A stretch of 64,000 nt of DNA. It comes from Aeromonas media. Lineage in GTDB: Bacteria; Pseudomonadota; Gammaproteobacteria; Enterobacterales; Aeromonadaceae. A program made the position numbers and the translations under genes. Location: positions 1 to 64,000 of the forward strand of contig NZ_CDBZ01000209.1 in the NCBI RefSeq assembly GCF_000819985.1, in the 5' to 3' direction. Shown here one piece after another: positions 18,909 to 29,107 of this stretch (position 1 is its first letter; every line of letters starts with the position of its first letter). The notes beneath the pieces are model-generated. The model saw only the letters and a list, made by a program, of their open reading frames with translations, ran no database searches and had not been told where the DNA came from.

Positions 18909-18933
18909 ATACTTGACTGTTTTAGTCGGGTAT
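18909..18933 (+). promoter_or_regulatory. IscR type 1 binding site upstream of iscR
   Basis: The 25 bases match the published type 1 IscR consensus (ATASYYGACTRWWWYAGTCRRSTAT) at every position: ATACTTGACT at 18909-18918, GTTTT, AGTC, then GGGTAT ending at 18933. The site is 45 bases before the iscR ATG. It explains autorepression of the operon by cluster-loaded IscR. Confidence 0.93.
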
Positions 18934-18978
18934 GTGACCATGTGCCCATATTGATTTGTTCGCAAGACGGTAAGGCAT

Positions 18979-19482
18979 ATGAGACTGACCTCAAAAGGAC
19001 GTTACGCAGTGACAGCTATGCTCGACGTGGCGTTGCATGCAGAGCAGGGGCCCGTTCCTCTTGCTGATATTTCAGAGCGCCAGGGCATCTCCTTGTCCTA
19101 TCTGGAACAACTGTTTGCCCGTCTGCGCAAGCATGGGCTGGTGAGCAGCGTGCGCGGCCCGGGCGGCGGTTATCGCCTCGGCCTGGCCCCTGGCGAGATC
19201 TCGGTAGGTCAGGTGATCACCGCGGTCGATGAATCGGTCGATGCGACCAAGTGCCTCGGCAAGGGTGGCTGCCACGGTGGTACCCAGTGTCTGACCCACT
19301 CCCTGTGGCGTGACTTGAGTGAGCGCATTTCCAGTTTCCTGGGGGACATCACCCTGGCGGAGCTGGTCGGTCAGGCCGATGTGCGCCGCATCGCCGGCAA
19401 GCAAGATGAACAAATGAAGACCGTGTTGTCCCTGGTTGACCGGGCCGAACGCGGTGATGTGAGCTTGAAAGTCCAACTATAA
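18979..19482 (+). CDS. iscR: Fe-S-sensing transcription factor IscR
   Basis: The 167-residue Rrf2-family regulator has an N-terminal winged helix ([20 protein letters not shown], then [31 protein letters not shown]). Its [2Fe-2S] ligands Cys92, Cys98 and Cys104, with the nearby His107, lie in [17 protein letters not shown]. Holo-IscR represses the isc operon through the type 1 site just upstream. It leads iscR-iscS-iscU-iscA-hscB-hscA-fdx. Confidence 0.98.
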   Translation: MRLTSKGRYAVTAMLDVALHAEQGPVPLADISERQGISLSYLEQLFARLRKHGLVSSVRGPGGGYRLGLAPGEISVGQVITAVDESVDATKCLGKGGCHGGTQCLTHSLWRDLSERISSFLGDITLAELVGQADVRRIAGKQDEQMKTVLSLVDRAERGDVSLKVQL

Positions 19483-19534
19483 ACGTGCTTTCCACGACGA
19501 GTCGCTGTGTGGCCGCGTCGTAACGGAGAAAAAC

Positions 19535-20749
19535 ATGAAACTGCCTATTTACCTTGATTATTCGGCAACCTGTCCGGTGGACCCGCGTGTCGCAGAAAAA
19601 ATGATGCAGTGCCTCACCATGGACGGCCTGTTTGGCAATCCTGCCTCCCGCTCTCACCGTTTCGGCTGGCAGGCCGAAGAGGCGGTGGACCTGGCCCGTA
19701 ATCAAGTGGCAGAGCTGATTGGTGCAGATCCTCGCGAGATCGTCTTCACCTCCGGCGCGACCGAATCCAACAACCTGGCCATCAAGGGCATAGCCCACTT
19801 CTATGCTGGCAAGGGCAAGCACATCATCACCTCCAAGACTGAACACAAGGCGGTGCTTGACACTTGCCGCCAGCTGGAGCGTGAAGGCTATGAGGTGACC
19901 TACCTCGAACCGATGCCAAACGGCCTGTTCACCCTGGAGCAGATCGAAGGTGCCCTGCGCGATGACACCATCCTGGTCAGCATCATGCATGTGAACAACG
20001 AGATCGGTGTGGTGCAGGATATCGCCGCCATCGGCGAGCTGTGCCGCTCCCGCAAGATCCTGCTGCACGTGGACGCGGTCCAGAGCGTGGGCAAGATCCC
20101 GGTGGACGTGGAAGCGTTGAAAGTGGATCTGCTCTCCATGTCCGCCCACAAGGTATACGGCCCCAAGGGGATCGGTGCCCTGTACGTGCGCCGCAAGCCC
20201 CGCGTACGCTTGGAAGCCCAGATGCACGGTGGCGGTCATGAGCGCGGCATGCGTTCCGGCACCCTGGCGACCCACCAGATCGTTGGCATGGGTGAGGCTT
20301 TCCGCATCGCCAAGGAAGAGATGGCGAGCGAGAGCCAGCACATCATGGCCCTGCGTCAGCGTCTGTGGAATGGCATCAAGAACATCGAAGAAGTCTATAT
20401 CAACGGCGATCTGGACCAGCGCGTCCCGGGTAACCTGAACGTCAGCTTCGCCTATGTGGAAGGGGAATCCCTCATCATGGCGCTGAAGGATCTGGCTGTC
20501 TCTTCCGGTTCGGCCTGTACTTCGGCCAGCCTGGAGCCTTCCTACGTGCTGCGCGCCCTGGGCCTGAACGACGAGTTGGCACACAGCTCCATCCGCTTCA
20601 GCATCGGTCGCTTCACCACAGAGGAAGAGATCGACTACGCAATCAAGCTCATCTGCGACTCCATCGGTCGTCTGCGCGAGATGTCCCCCCTGTGGGAGAT
20701 GTTCAAGGACGGCGTCGATCTGAACACGGTCGAATGGGCACATCACTGA
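19535..20749 (+). CDS. iscS: Cysteine desulfurase IscS
   Basis: The 404-residue PLP enzyme removes sulfur from cysteine and passes persulfide to IscU, and in other pathways to TusA and ThiI. The PLP lysine is in [12 protein letters not shown] near residue 206. The mobile-loop Cys is in [21 protein letters not shown] near residue 328. [15 protein letters not shown] marks the cofactor-binding site. Length equals E. coli IscS (404). Confidence 0.99.
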   Translation: MKLPIYLDYSATCPVDPRVAEKMMQCLTMDGLFGNPASRSHRFGWQAEEAVDLARNQVAELIGADPREIVFTSGATESNNLAIKGIAHFYAGKGKHIITSKTEHKAVLDTCRQLEREGYEVTYLEPMPNGLFTLEQIEGALRDDTILVSIMHVNNEIGVVQDIAAIGELCRSRKILLHVDAVQSVGKIPVDVEALKVDLLSMSAHKVYGPKGIGALYVRRKPRVRLEAQMHGGGHERGMRSGTLATHQIVGMGEAFRIAKEEMASESQHIMALRQRLWNGIKNIEEVYINGDLDQRVPGNLNVSFAYVEGESLIMALKDLAVSSGSACTSASLEPSYVLRALGLNDELAHSSIRFSIGRFTTEEEIDYAIKLICDSIGRLREMSPLWEMFKDGVDLNTVEWAHH

Positions 20750-20803
20750 TCCTTGCCAGCGTGGCAAGTGTTTGGTGAACAACGGAATTAGCAGGAGTTA
20801 GAT

Positions 20804-21187
20804 ATGGCTTATAGTGAAAAAGTAATCGACCACTACGAGAATCCCCGCAACGTCGGTGGTTTTGACAAGAACGACCCCAGCATCGCGACCGGCATGGTCG
20901 GCGCCCCGGCCTGTGGCGACGTGATGAAGCTGCAACTGAAGATCAGCGACGACGGCATCATTGAAGACGCCAAGTTCAAGACCTACGGCTGTGGCTCCGC
21001 CATCGCCTCCAGCTCACTGGTGACCGAGTGGGTCAAGGGCAAGACCCTGGACGAAGCCGCCGGCATCAAGAACACCGACATCGCCGAAGAGCTGGCCCTG
21101 CCACCGGTGAAGATCCACTGCTCCATTCTGGCGGAGGATGCCATCAAGGCCGCCATCGCCGATTACAAGCAGAAGAAAGGTCTCTAA
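20804..21187 (+). CDS. iscU: Fe-S cluster scaffold IscU
   Basis: The 127-residue scaffold is where clusters are first built. The three conserved Cys are in GAPACGDVMK (Cys37), TYGCGSAIASSS and IHCSILAED. The HscA recognition motif LPPVK lies just before the third Cys. It follows iscS by 54 bases. Confidence 0.99.
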   Translation: MAYSEKVIDHYENPRNVGGFDKNDPSIATGMVGAPACGDVMKLQLKISDDGIIEDAKFKTYGCGSAIASSSLVTEWVKGKTLDEAAGIKNTDIAEELALPPVKIHCSILAEDAIKAAIADYKQKKGL

Positions 21188-21202
21188 GGTCCGGAGAGCA
21201 GT

Positions 21203-21526
21203 ATGGCCATTACCATGACAGACGCCGCAGCGGCACGGGTTTCCTCTTTCATAACCAACCGGGGCAAGGGCATAGGCCTGCGCCTCGGCGTTAAGACCAC
21301 CGGCTGTTCTGGCCTTGCCTATGTGCTCGAGTTTGTGGATGAGCTGGCCGCTGAGGATCAGGTGTTCGAGCAGAACGGTGTCAAGATCATCGTCGATGCC
21401 AAGAGCCTGATCCATCTGGATGGCACCGAGCTGGACTTCGTCAAGGAGGGCCTCAACGAGGGCTTCCAGTTCAACAACCCGAACGCCAAGGGCGAGTGCG
21501 GTTGTGGCGAGAGCTTCAGCGTCTAA
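21203..21526 (+). CDS. iscA: A-type Fe-S carrier IscA
   Basis: The 107-residue carrier has the three family Cys: one in [13 protein letters not shown] and two in the C-terminal GECGCGESF. It delivers clusters to [4Fe-4S] proteins such as IspG. A hairpin at 21533-21556 separates it from hscB. Confidence 0.98.
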   Translation: MAITMTDAAAARVSSFITNRGKGIGLRLGVKTTGCSGLAYVLEFVDELAAEDQVFEQNGVKIIVDAKSLIHLDGTELDFVKEGLNEGFQFNNPNAKGECGCGESFSV

Positions 21527-21532
21527 TCGATG

Positions 21533-21556
21533 AAGCCGGCAGCCTGCTGCCGGCTT
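21533..21556 (+). terminator. Hairpin between iscA and hscB
   Basis: A 10-bp perfect stem (AAGCCGGCAG / CTGCCGGCTT) with a 4-base loop has only a short T run after it. It may dampen read-through or act as an RNA-processing or stability element that gives higher iscSUA than hscBA levels. Confidence 0.6.
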
Positions 21557-21612
21557 TGCCGTTCAAGATGGATGGTGAGCAAGGCACTAGCCTTCGAGTC
21601 TGAGGACACAGA

Positions 21613-22131
21613 ATGAATCATTTCGAGCTGTTCGGGCTGGCAGAGGGCTTCGAGCTCGATACCCGCCAGCTGGCAGACACCTACCGCCAGTTGCAAACCC
21701 GGTTTCACCCCGATCGTTTTGCCACCGCCCCCGAGTGGGAGCAGTTGGCCGCGGTGCAGCATGCCGCCCAGATCAACGATGCCTTCACTACCCTCAAGTC
21801 CCCCCTGCGCCGAGCAGAATACCTGCTCTCCCTGCGCGGTACCGACATTCGAGGCGAGCAACAGACCCTGCAAGACACCTCTTTCCTGATGCAACAGCTG
21901 GAGTGGCGCGAGCGCCTGGCCGAGTTGAAAGGAGAAGCGGATCCTGAGGGGGCCATCGAAGATTTTCGTCGCGAGATCAGGCATGATCACCAGTCTCTGA
22001 TGCAACGGCTGACCGATACCCTCACCGCGGGTGAAGATCTGGCGGCGGCCGATTGCGTGCGCAAACTCAAGTTTGTCGACAAGCTCCTCGAGGAGCTGGA
22101 ACGATTCGAAGACTCGCTGTTCGAGTCTTGA
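21613..22131 (+). CDS. hscB: Co-chaperone HscB
   Basis: The 172-residue J-domain protein stimulates the HscA ATPase and brings IscU. The J domain covers residues 1-75 with the HPD motif in TRFHPDRFA. The C-terminal three-helix domain binds IscU. Length matches E. coli HscB (171). It precedes hscA by 28 bases. Confidence 0.97.
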   Translation: MNHFELFGLAEGFELDTRQLADTYRQLQTRFHPDRFATAPEWEQLAAVQHAAQINDAFTTLKSPLRRAEYLLSLRGTDIRGEQQTLQDTSFLMQQLEWRERLAELKGEADPEGAIEDFRREIRHDHQSLMQRLTDTLTAGEDLAAADCVRKLKFVDKLLEELERFEDSLFES

Positions 22132-22159
22132 CCCTCTAACGCTGGAATTGTGATTACCC

Positions 22160-24016
22160 ATGGCATTACTGCAAATCGCCGAGCCCGGCCAGAGCGCCGC
22201 GCCTCATCAGCACAAACGTGCCGTAGGCATCGATCTCGGCACCACCAACTCCCTGGTTGCCGCCGTACGCAGCGGCCAGGCCGACACCCTGTGTGACGAG
22301 CAGGGGCGCGATCTGCTGCCCTCTGTGGTGCACTATCAAGCTGGCCAGGACGCCGCCATCAGGGTGGGCTTTGACGCCAAGCGCGAAGCCGCCCTCGATC
22401 CCCACAACACCATCGTCTCGGTCAAACGGATGATGGGCAAGGCGCTGGCCGACATGGATACCCGTCAGCAGCCTTACGAGTTCGTGGCCGCCGACAACGG
22501 CATGCCCCAGATCCAGACCCGCCAGGGGCTGGTCAATCCGGTGCAGGTCTCGGCGGAGATCCTGAAAAAACTGGCCGAGCGCGGCGCCGCCTCCCTGGGG
22601 GGCGACCTCGACGGTGTGGTCATCACAGTGCCCGCCTATTTTGATGACGCCCAGCGCCAGGGCACCAAGGATGCGGCCCGTCTGGCCGGTCTGCACGTGC
22701 TGCGCCTGCTCAACGAGCCCACCGCCGCCGCCATCGCCTACGGCCTCGACTCCGGTCAGGAAGGGGTGATTGCCGTCTATGACCTCGGTGGCGGCACTTT
22801 CGACATCTCCATCCTGCGTCTGCATCGCGGGGTGTTCGAGGTGATGGCCACCGGCGGCGACTCGGCGCTGGGGGGCGATGACTTCGATCACCTGCTGGCG
22901 GACTGGATCAAGGCGCAGGCCGGTTTGAGTGGCCAGCTCGATGCCCGCACCCAGCGCGAGTTGCTGGACGTGGCGGCGGCGGTCAAGCACGGCCTGACGG
23001 ATGCCGACCGCGTTGCCTGCTCCTTTGCCGGCTGGCAGGGGGAGGTGAGCCGCAGCCAGTTCGACGAGCTCATCCTGCCGCTGGTCAAGCGCACCCTGCT
23101 GGCCTGCCGCCGCGCCCTGCGCGATGCGGGGCTCGAGCAGATGGAAGTGCTGGAAGTGGTGATGGTGGGGGGCTCCACCCGGGTGCCGCTGGTGCGCGAG
23201 CTGGTGGGGGCGTTCTTCCAGCGTACGCCGCTCACCAGCATAGATCCGGACAAGGTGGTGGCCATCGGCGCCGCCATCCAAGCCGACATCCTGGTGGGCA
23301 ACAAGCCCGATGCCGAGATGCTGCTGCTGGACGTGATCCCGCTCTCTCTGGGTCTTGAGACCATGGGGGGGCTTGCTGAGAAGGTGATCCCGCGCAACAC
23401 CACCATACCGGTGGCCCGTGCCCAGGAGTTCACCACCTTCAAGGATGGCCAGACTGCCATGGCCATCCACGTGGTGCAGGGAGAACGCGAGCTGGTGGCG
23501 GATTGCCGCTCCCTGGCCCGCTTCACCCTGACCGGTATTCCGCCCATGGCGGCCGGTGCCGCCCACATTCGCGTCACCTTCCAGGTGGATGCGGACGGAC
23601 TGCTGTCGGTCAGCGCCATGGAGAAATCCTCCGGCGTGCAGGCTGAGATCCAGGTCAAGCCCTCCTATGGCTTGGCGGAAGAGGACATCCTCAGCATGCT
23701 GAGCGCCTCCATCGCCAATGCCCAGCAGGACATGGATGCCCGCATGCTGGCGGAGCAGCAGGTGGAAGCCGATCGGGTGGTGGAGAGCCTCAATGCGGCG
23801 CTGGCCGCCGATGGCGAAGCGCTGCTCAATGCTGCCGAACGTGCCGAGATCGACGCCGCGATCACTCATCTGCTGGCCATGCGTGCCACAGGCACAACCA
23901 ATCAAATCAAAGATGCCATCGAGGCGGCGGATGCCGTCAGTGGCGAGTTTGCGGCCCGTCGCATGGATGCGTCCATTCGCAAGGTGCTGACCGGCCAAAA
24001 CGTCAACAAGGTGTAA
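22160..24016 (+). CDS. hscA: Fe-S assembly chaperone HscA
   Basis: The 618-residue Hsp70-family ATPase releases clusters from IscU. The nucleotide-binding domain shows [27 protein letters not shown] and [17 protein letters not shown]. The substrate domain starts near residue 390 ([13 protein letters not shown]). It recognises LPPVK of IscU, which is present here. Only one base separates its stop from the fdx ATG. Confidence 0.98.
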   Translation: MALLQIAEPGQSAAPHQHKRAVGIDLGTTNSLVAAVRSGQADTLCDEQGRDLLPSVVHYQAGQDAAIRVGFDAKREAALDPHNTIVSVKRMMGKALADMDTRQQPYEFVAADNGMPQIQTRQGLVNPVQVSAEILKKLAERGAASLGGDLDGVVITVPAYFDDAQRQGTKDAARLAGLHVLRLLNEPTAAAIAYGLDSGQEGVIAVYDLGGGTFDISILRLHRGVFEVMATGGDSALGGDDFDHLLADWIKAQAGLSGQLDARTQRELLDVAAAVKHGLTDADRVACSFAGWQGEVSRSQFDELILPLVKRTLLACRRALRDAGLEQMEVLEVVMVGGSTRVPLVRELVGAFFQRTPLTSIDPDKVVAIGAAIQADILVGNKPDAEMLLLDVIPLSLGLETMGGLAEKVIPRNTTIPVARAQEFTTFKDGQTAMAIHVVQGERELVADCRSLARFTLTGIPPMAAGAAHIRVTFQVDADGLLSVSAMEKSSGVQAEIQVKPSYGLAEEDILSMLSASIANAQQDMDARMLAEQQVEADRVVESLNAALAADGEALLNAAERAEIDAAITHLLAMRATGTTNQIKDAIEAADAVSGEFAARRMDASIRKVLTGQNVNKV

Positions 24017-24017
24017 T

Positions 24018-24356
24018 ATGCCAAAACTGATCATTCTGCCTCACCCCGAACTCTGTCCGGACGGCGCAGCCCTCGAGGGCGCGACCGGTGAGACCATACT
24101 GGACATCGCCCTGCGCAACGGCATCGAGATCGAGCATGCCTGCGAGAAGTCTTGTGCCTGTACCACTTGCCACTGCGTGGTGCGGGAGGGTTTTGACTCC
24201 CTCGAGCCGAGTGATGAGCTGGAAGACGACATGCTGGACAAGGCATGGGGACTGGAGCCGGAATCCCGCCTGAGTTGCCAGGCCCGTCTGGCGGATGAGG
24301 ATCTGGTGGTGGAGCTGCCCAAGTACACCATCAACCTCGCCTCCGAGCGTCATTGA
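24018..24356 (+). CDS. fdx: [2Fe-2S] ferredoxin of the ISC system
   Basis: The 112-residue adrenodoxin-type ferredoxin supplies electrons for cluster assembly. Cluster ligands are in EHACEKSCACTTCHC (C-x5-C-x2-C) and LSCQARL. It is the last isc gene here: no iscX-like frame follows before the terminator at 24424-24456. Confidence 0.98.
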   Translation: MPKLIILPHPELCPDGAALEGATGETILDIALRNGIEIEHACEKSCACTTCHCVVREGFDSLEPSDELEDDMLDKAWGLEPESRLSCQARLADEDLVVELPKYTINLASERH

Positions 24357-24423
24357 TTGACCCGCTAATTACACATGAGTGAATTGCGCGTGCAGCATCT
24401 CATGGTGCAGTGATGATATGGTG

Positions 24424-24456
24424 AAGGCCGTACCCCTCGGGGGAACGGCCTTTTTT
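24424..24456 (+). terminator. Terminator closing the isc-hsc-fdx operon
   Basis: The stem AAGGCCGT / ACGGCCTT, with an inner CCCC-TC-GGGG stem, is followed by a run of T. Confidence 0.92.
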
Positions 24457-24515
24457 GTCTCCGTTACCCCGCGTTGTTAATGAATCGTGCCAAGAAGAAA
24501 AGGAAGCAAGAGAAA

Positions 24516-25820
24516 ATGGCTGACATGATGAAGGTACTGTTATCCGCCCAGGCTGCTGCCGCCCACTGGGGTGAAGGCGCCCTGCTCAGTTTCAGCGGTG
24601 AGGAGACCCTGATCCACCTGGGTTCCACCGTCTTGCAGCAGGATATCCTGCGCACCGTTCAGCGTGCGGCTCGCCGACTCGAATCGAGCGGCATCAAGCG
24701 GGTGAGCCTGGTCGGTGAGGGTTGGGATCTGGAGCGCCGTTACGCCTTCGCCCAGGGCTTCTATGCCGCCAAGGGGCAGCGTGAACTGGACTTCGGCGAG
24801 CAGAGCGCAGCGGATGCCCTTGAGCTGGAGGCGCTGGTCAAGGCTACCCGCTGGGTGCGCGAGGTGACCAACGGTTGCCCGGAAGAGATCTACCCCATGA
24901 GCCTGGCGGAGTCCGCCCTGCTGCTGATCCGCGGCCTGGGTGGCGATCAGGTCACCGCCCGCATCACCGCAGGCGAAGCTCTGCGCGAGGCCGGCCATAT
25001 CGGGATCTGGTCGGTGGGCCGCGGCAGCGAGCGCGAGCCCGTGCTGCTGGAGCTGGACTACAACCCGACCGGGGATCGCAACGCCCCCGTGGTGGCGGCT
25101 CTGGTGGGCAAGGGCATCACCTTCGACTCCGGTGGCTACTCCATGAAGTCCTCTGACAACATGCTGCCGATGAAGTCCGACATGGGTGGAGCCGCCATGG
25201 TGACCGGCGCCCTGGCGCTCGCCATCAGCCGCGGTCTGGACAAGCGGGTGAAGCTCATTCTCTGCTGCGCCGAGAACCTGGTCTCCGGCCACGCCTTCAA
25301 GCTCGGTGACATCCTCACCTACAAGAACGGCATCTCGGTGGAGATCCAGAACACCGATGCGGAAGGGCGCCTGGTGCTGGCCGATGGCCTGCTGGCAGCC
25401 TCCGACAGCGGCGCCGCCCACATTCTCGATGCCGCCACCCTGACCGGCGCCGCCAAGACCGCGCTGGGCCGCGACTACAATGCCGTGTTTGCCCTGGACG
25501 AGTGCGAGCAACAGCGCGCTCTGGCCGCCGCGAAAGCCGAGCAGGAGAAGGCCTGGCCGCTGCCGCTGGAACCCTGGCATGTGGGGCAGCTCACCTCGGC
25601 CTTCGCCGAGCTGGGTAACGTCGCCTCCGCCGAAGGCACCGCCGGGGCCACCACGGCCGCCGCGTTCTTGTCGCGCTTCGTGCGTGACGAGGGCAAGGGC
25701 TGGGTGCACCTGGATCTCGCCGCCTCTTATCAAAAATCGGGCAACGATCTCTGGGCGACCGGTGCCAAGGGTCACGGTCTGCGCACCATCGCACGCTGGC
25801 TGCAGGAGGTGACTGCATGA
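24516..25820 (+). CDS. pepB: Peptidase B, M17 leucyl aminopeptidase family (first of two)
   Basis: The 434-residue cytosolic zinc/manganese aminopeptidase removes N-terminal residues from peptides. Metal and catalytic segments are intact: VGKGITFDSGGYSMK, MKSDMGGAAMVTGALA and NTDAEGRLVLADG. Residues 1-12 (MADMMKVLLSAQ) align by eye with the start of E. coli PepB, which fixes the ATG at 24516. E. coli also has pepB after fdx. A second, related gene follows with an ATGA overlap. Confidence 0.95.
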   Translation: MADMMKVLLSAQAAAAHWGEGALLSFSGEETLIHLGSTVLQQDILRTVQRAARRLESSGIKRVSLVGEGWDLERRYAFAQGFYAAKGQRELDFGEQSAADALELEALVKATRWVREVTNGCPEEIYPMSLAESALLLIRGLGGDQVTARITAGEALREAGHIGIWSVGRGSEREPVLLELDYNPTGDRNAPVVAALVGKGITFDSGGYSMKSSDNMLPMKSDMGGAAMVTGALALAISRGLDKRVKLILCCAENLVSGHAFKLGDILTYKNGISVEIQNTDAEGRLVLADGLLAASDSGAAHILDAATLTGAAKTALGRDYNAVFALDECEQQRALAAAKAEQEKAWPLPLEPWHVGQLTSAFAELGNVASAEGTAGATTAAAFLSRFVRDEGKGWVHLDLAASYQKSGNDLWATGAKGHGLRTIARWLQEVTA

Positions 25821-27109
25821 ATGTCTGGTTAAGTCGTGAATTTGCACCAGCCGAGTGGGGTGAGGGGGCGCTGCTCTCCCACCGTGCCGATGGCATGGTG
25901 ATCCACCTGGTGACGGCGTCCCCCTTGCTGGACATCCAGCAGGCGGCCCGCCGTCTCTGCGGTCAGGGGATCCAGACGGTCGCCCTGTGCGGTCACTGGG
26001 AGCGCGAGCAGCAGTGGGCCTTCGCCCAGGGGCTGCAGACCCCCAAGGCCGAGGTGGAGCTGCAGTGGGCGACCTCGTCCGAAGAGGACAGGGAGGAGCT
26101 GGAGGCGCGCTGGCTGTGCGGGCGCTGGGTGCGCGAGATGACCAATGCCACCCCGGAACAGCTGGGGCCGCTGGAGCTGGCGGTGGAGGCGGCAGCTTTC
26201 ATCACCGAGCTGGCACCGGACAGGATCAGCCATCGCATCCTCAAGGGTGAAGCCTTGCAGCAGGCGGGTTGGGTCGGTCTCTATCAGGTTGGCCGCGGCA
26301 GCGATCGCGAACCCGTGATGCTGGAGCTGGACTACAACCCCACCGGGGATCGCAACGCCCCCGTGGCGGCGGCCCTGGTAGGCAAGGGCATCACCTTCGA
26401 CTCCGGCGGCTACTCCATGAAAACCTCCCAGGGCATGCTCACCATGAAGCATGACATGGGGGGGGCGGCCATCGTCACCGGCGCCCTGGCGCTGGCCATA
26501 CTGCGCGGCCTCGACAAGCGGGTGAAGCTCATTCTCTGCTGCGCCGAGAACCTGGTCTCCGGTCACGCCTACAAGCTGGGTGATATCCTCACCTACAAGA
26601 ACGGCACCACGGTCGAGATCGTCAACACCGACGCCGAGGGGCGCCTGGTGCTGGCCGACGGTCTGCAGCTCGCCGGGGAGTCCGGCGCACCGCTCATCAT
26701 CGACGCCGCCACCCTGACCGGGGCCGCCGTGATGGCGCTGGGGGGGCGCTACAACGCCCTGTTCGGCCTCGACAAGGGATTGGTGAGCCGTGCTATGGCC
26801 TATTCGGATGCGGAGCAGGAGCCAGCCTGGCCGCTGCCGCTGGAACCTTGGCACCGCCAGCAGTGCCCGTCCCACTACGCCGATACGGCCAACAGCCGTC
26901 CGGTGCCGGGCGGTGGCCCGGGCGGCGCCTCCAACGCGGCGGGTTTCCTCTCCCGCTTCGTCGGCAATGAAGGGCGGGGCTGGCTGCACGTGGATCTGGC
27001 CGCCTGTTTCAGCGAGAACGGTGACAACCTCTGGGCCCCCGGGGCCAACACCCTGGGGATGCGCACCATCGCCCATACCCTGCTGGCGGAGACGCGCCGA
27101 GGGGCATGA
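25817..27109 (+). CDS. Second PepB-like M17 aminopeptidase
   Basis: The 430-residue paralogue of the preceding gene overlaps it by 4 bases (ATGA). It keeps GKGITFDSGGYSMK, MKHDMGGAAIVTGALA and NTDAEGRL, so it is probably active; the N-terminal 160 residues differ more. One stretch (GLDKRVKLILCCAENLVSGHA and the bases coding for it, near 25240 and 26510) is almost identical between the copies. This suggests recent duplication or gene conversion. M17 enzymes form hexamers, so mixed hexamers are possible. A terminator follows. Confidence 0.93.
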   Translation: MNVWLSREFAPAEWGEGALLSHRADGMVIHLVTASPLLDIQQAARRLCGQGIQTVALCGHWEREQQWAFAQGLQTPKAEVELQWATSSEEDREELEARWLCGRWVREMTNATPEQLGPLELAVEAAAFITELAPDRISHRILKGEALQQAGWVGLYQVGRGSDREPVMLELDYNPTGDRNAPVAAALVGKGITFDSGGYSMKTSQGMLTMKHDMGGAAIVTGALALAILRGLDKRVKLILCCAENLVSGHAYKLGDILTYKNGTTVEIVNTDAEGRLVLADGLQLAGESGAPLIIDAATLTGAAVMALGGRYNALFGLDKGLVSRAMAYSDAEQEPAWPLPLEPWHRQQCPSHYADTANSRPVPGGGPGGASNAAGFLSRFVGNEGRGWLHVDLAACFSENGDNLWAPGANTLGMRTIAHTLLAETRRGA

Positions 27110-27116
27110 CAAGGCG

Positions 27117-27140
27117 AAAGGGCACCTCGGGGTGCCCTTT
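27117..27140 (+). terminator. Terminator after the second aminopeptidase
   Basis: The stem AAAGGGCACC / GGTGCCCTTT with a short loop is followed by TTC. Confidence 0.85.
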
Positions 27141-27319
27141 TCAACGGTGCTGGTTATATGAGCAATAGATAGGGTTTTAGCGGGTTAGCGTGACTATCGT
27201 GCACAAGCGCACATTTTTTCTCAGTGCCATGGCACAAGATGAGTCACCATGTTGTTTCAAGGAATTTTTTGTTTAATAAAAAGTTGCTATTTTGTGTGTT
27301 ATTTCGGTTTTTGTTTACG

Positions 27320-27325
27320 TATAAT
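27320..27325 (+). promoter_or_regulatory. -10 box of the ndk promoter
   Basis: TATAAT lies 55 bases before the ndk ATG in an AT-rich stretch (27240-27330) that contrasts with the GC-rich genes. No convincing -35 hexamer is at the usual distance. Confidence 0.5.
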
Positions 27326-27379
27326 CGCCGCCGAACATGGATTCCTACAATAAAACTCTGTAGTTAAGGAAAGAACTCA

Positions 27380-27808
27380 ATGGCTATCGAACGTACCTTC
27401 TCTATCGTCAAGCCGGACGCGGTCAGCAAGAACCTGATCGGTGCCATCTACAGCCGCTTCGAGAGCGCCGGCCTGAAAGTGGTCGCCGCCAAGATGCTGC
27501 ACCTGAGCAGCGAGCAGGCCGCCGGTTTCTACGCCGAACACCAGGGCAAGCCTTTCTATGATGGACTGGTTGCTTTCATGACCTCTGGCCCCGTCATGGT
27601 ACAGGTGCTCGAAGGGGAAGACGCCATTCGCCGTCATCGCGAAATCATGGGCGCCACCAACCCGAAAGAGGCCCTGGCCGGCACCCTGCGCTCCTGCTAT
27701 GCCGAGAGCATCGATCGCAACGCCGTGCACGGTTCCGATGCCCCGGCCTCTGCCGCCCGTGAAATCGCCTACTTCTTCTCCGACGCCGAGATCTGCCCAC
27801 GCGGCTGA
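27380..27808 (+). CDS. ndk: Nucleoside diphosphate kinase
   Basis: The 142-residue enzyme balances nucleoside triphosphates by ping-pong phosphate transfer through His117, seen in NAVHGSDAP. The start [12 protein letters not shown] and the segment [20 protein letters not shown] are standard. Length is usual for bacterial Ndk (143). It begins the ndk-rlmN-pilF-rodZ-ispG-hisS block. Confidence 0.99.
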   Translation: MAIERTFSIVKPDAVSKNLIGAIYSRFESAGLKVVAAKMLHLSSEQAAGFYAEHQGKPFYDGLVAFMTSGPVMVQVLEGEDAIRRHREIMGATNPKEALAGTLRSCYAESIDRNAVHGSDAPASAAREIAYFFSDAEICPRG

Positions 27809-27827
27809 TTTTCGTCAGAAGATCATC

Positions 27828-27853
27828 AAGGGAGCCTCGGCTCCCTTTTGTTT
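27828..27853 (+). terminator. Terminator after ndk
   Basis: The stem AAGGGAGCC / GGCTCCCTT has a 2-base TC loop and is followed by a T-rich run. Confidence 0.88.
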
Positions 27854-27976
27854 TTTGGTCATTCGGTCAATATCCTCTTATTCTCCAGGTGGAAAGGCAG
27901 ACCCATTATTTGTACAATGCCGCCCCCTGACGTAGGTCAGCCGATAATTTATGAAGTGTGTGAGCTGAGGCCCTTG

Positions 27977-29080
27977 ATGAGCGAAACAAAAACCAACCTG
28001 CTGGATCTCGATCGGGATGCCATGCGTGCCTTCTTCGTCGAGCTGGGCGAGAAGCCGTTCCGGGCAGATCAGATAATGAAGTGGATCTACCACTCCGGTT
28101 GTGATGACTTCGATCAGATGAGCAACGTCAACAAGGCGTTGCGTGAGCGTCTCAAGGCCATTGCCGAGATCCGAGCCCCCGAGATCAGCCGTGAACAACG
28201 CTCCGCGGATGGCACCATCAAGTGGGCCCTGCAGGTCGGGGATCAGGAAGTCGAGACCGTCTACATCCCGGAGGCGGATCGGGCGACCCTCTGTGTCTCC
28301 TCCCAGGTCGGCTGCGCCCTGGCGTGCACCTTCTGCTCCACCGCCCAGCAAGGTTTCAACCGCAACCTGAAGGTCTCCGAGATCATCGGCCAGGTCTGGC
28401 GTGCCGCCAAGGTGGTGGGCGGCAAGCGCCCCATCACCAACGTGGTGATGATGGGCATGGGCGAGCCGCTGCTGAATCTCGCCAACGTGGTGCCGGCCAT
28501 GAGCCTGATGATGGATGACTTTGGTTTTGGTATCTCCAAGCGCCGCGTCACCCTCTCCACCTCCGGCGTGGTGCCGGCGCTGGACATGCTGGGCGACCAG
28601 ATCGACGTGGCGCTGGCCATCTCGTTGCATGCACCGAATGACAAGCTGCGCTCCGAGATCATGCCGATCAACGACAAGTACAACATCGAGGCCTTCCTGG
28701 CGGGGGTGCGCCGCTATCTGGCCAAGTCCAACGCCAATGGCGGCCGGGTGACGGTGGAATATGTGCTGCTCGATCATATCAATGACGACATGCAGCATGC
28801 CCACGAGCTGGCGCAGGTACTCAAAGATACCCCTTGCAAGGTCAACCTGATCCCCTTCAACCCCTTCCCGGGCAATCCGTTTGGCAAGCCGAGCAACAGT
28901 CGCATCGACCGCTTCTCCAAGGTGCTGATGGAATACGGTATGACCGTCATCGTCCGCAAGACCCGCGGGGATGACATCGATGCGGCCTGTGGCCAGCTGG
29001 TGGGGGAGGTGATCGACCGCACCAAGCGCACCATGAAAAATCGGATGCAACAGGATGGGATTTCCGTCAAAATGGTTTAA
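27977..29080 (+). CDS. rlmN: Dual-specificity RNA methyltransferase RlmN
   Basis: The 367-residue radical-SAM enzyme makes 2-methyladenosine in 23S rRNA (2503) and some tRNAs (37). The cluster motif is [19 protein letters not shown] (C-x3-C-x2-C). The catalytic Cys lies near the C-terminus in DIDAACGQL. The ATG at 27977 has GAGG 6 bases upstream; the frame extends 43 codons further but those residues are not family-like. It needs Fe-S clusters from the isc products. Confidence 0.97.
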   Translation: MSETKTNLLDLDRDAMRAFFVELGEKPFRADQIMKWIYHSGCDDFDQMSNVNKALRERLKAIAEIRAPEISREQRSADGTIKWALQVGDQEVETVYIPEADRATLCVSSQVGCALACTFCSTAQQGFNRNLKVSEIIGQVWRAAKVVGGKRPITNVVMMGMGEPLLNLANVVPAMSLMMDDFGFGISKRRVTLSTSGVVPALDMLGDQIDVALAISLHAPNDKLRSEIMPINDKYNIEAFLAGVRRYLAKSNANGGRVTVEYVLLDHINDDMQHAHELAQVLKDTPCKVNLIPFNPFPGNPFGKPSNSRIDRFSKVLMEYGMTVIVRKTRGDDIDAACGQLVGEVIDRTKRTMKNRMQQDGISVKMV

Positions 29081-29107
29081 CTCGCTAAGCCATTGTATAG
29101 ACAGGAA

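Noticed and set aside
22166..24034. Frame of about 620 codons antisense to hscA
   Set aside because: hscA is unmistakable on the other strand and the antisense product resembles nothing.
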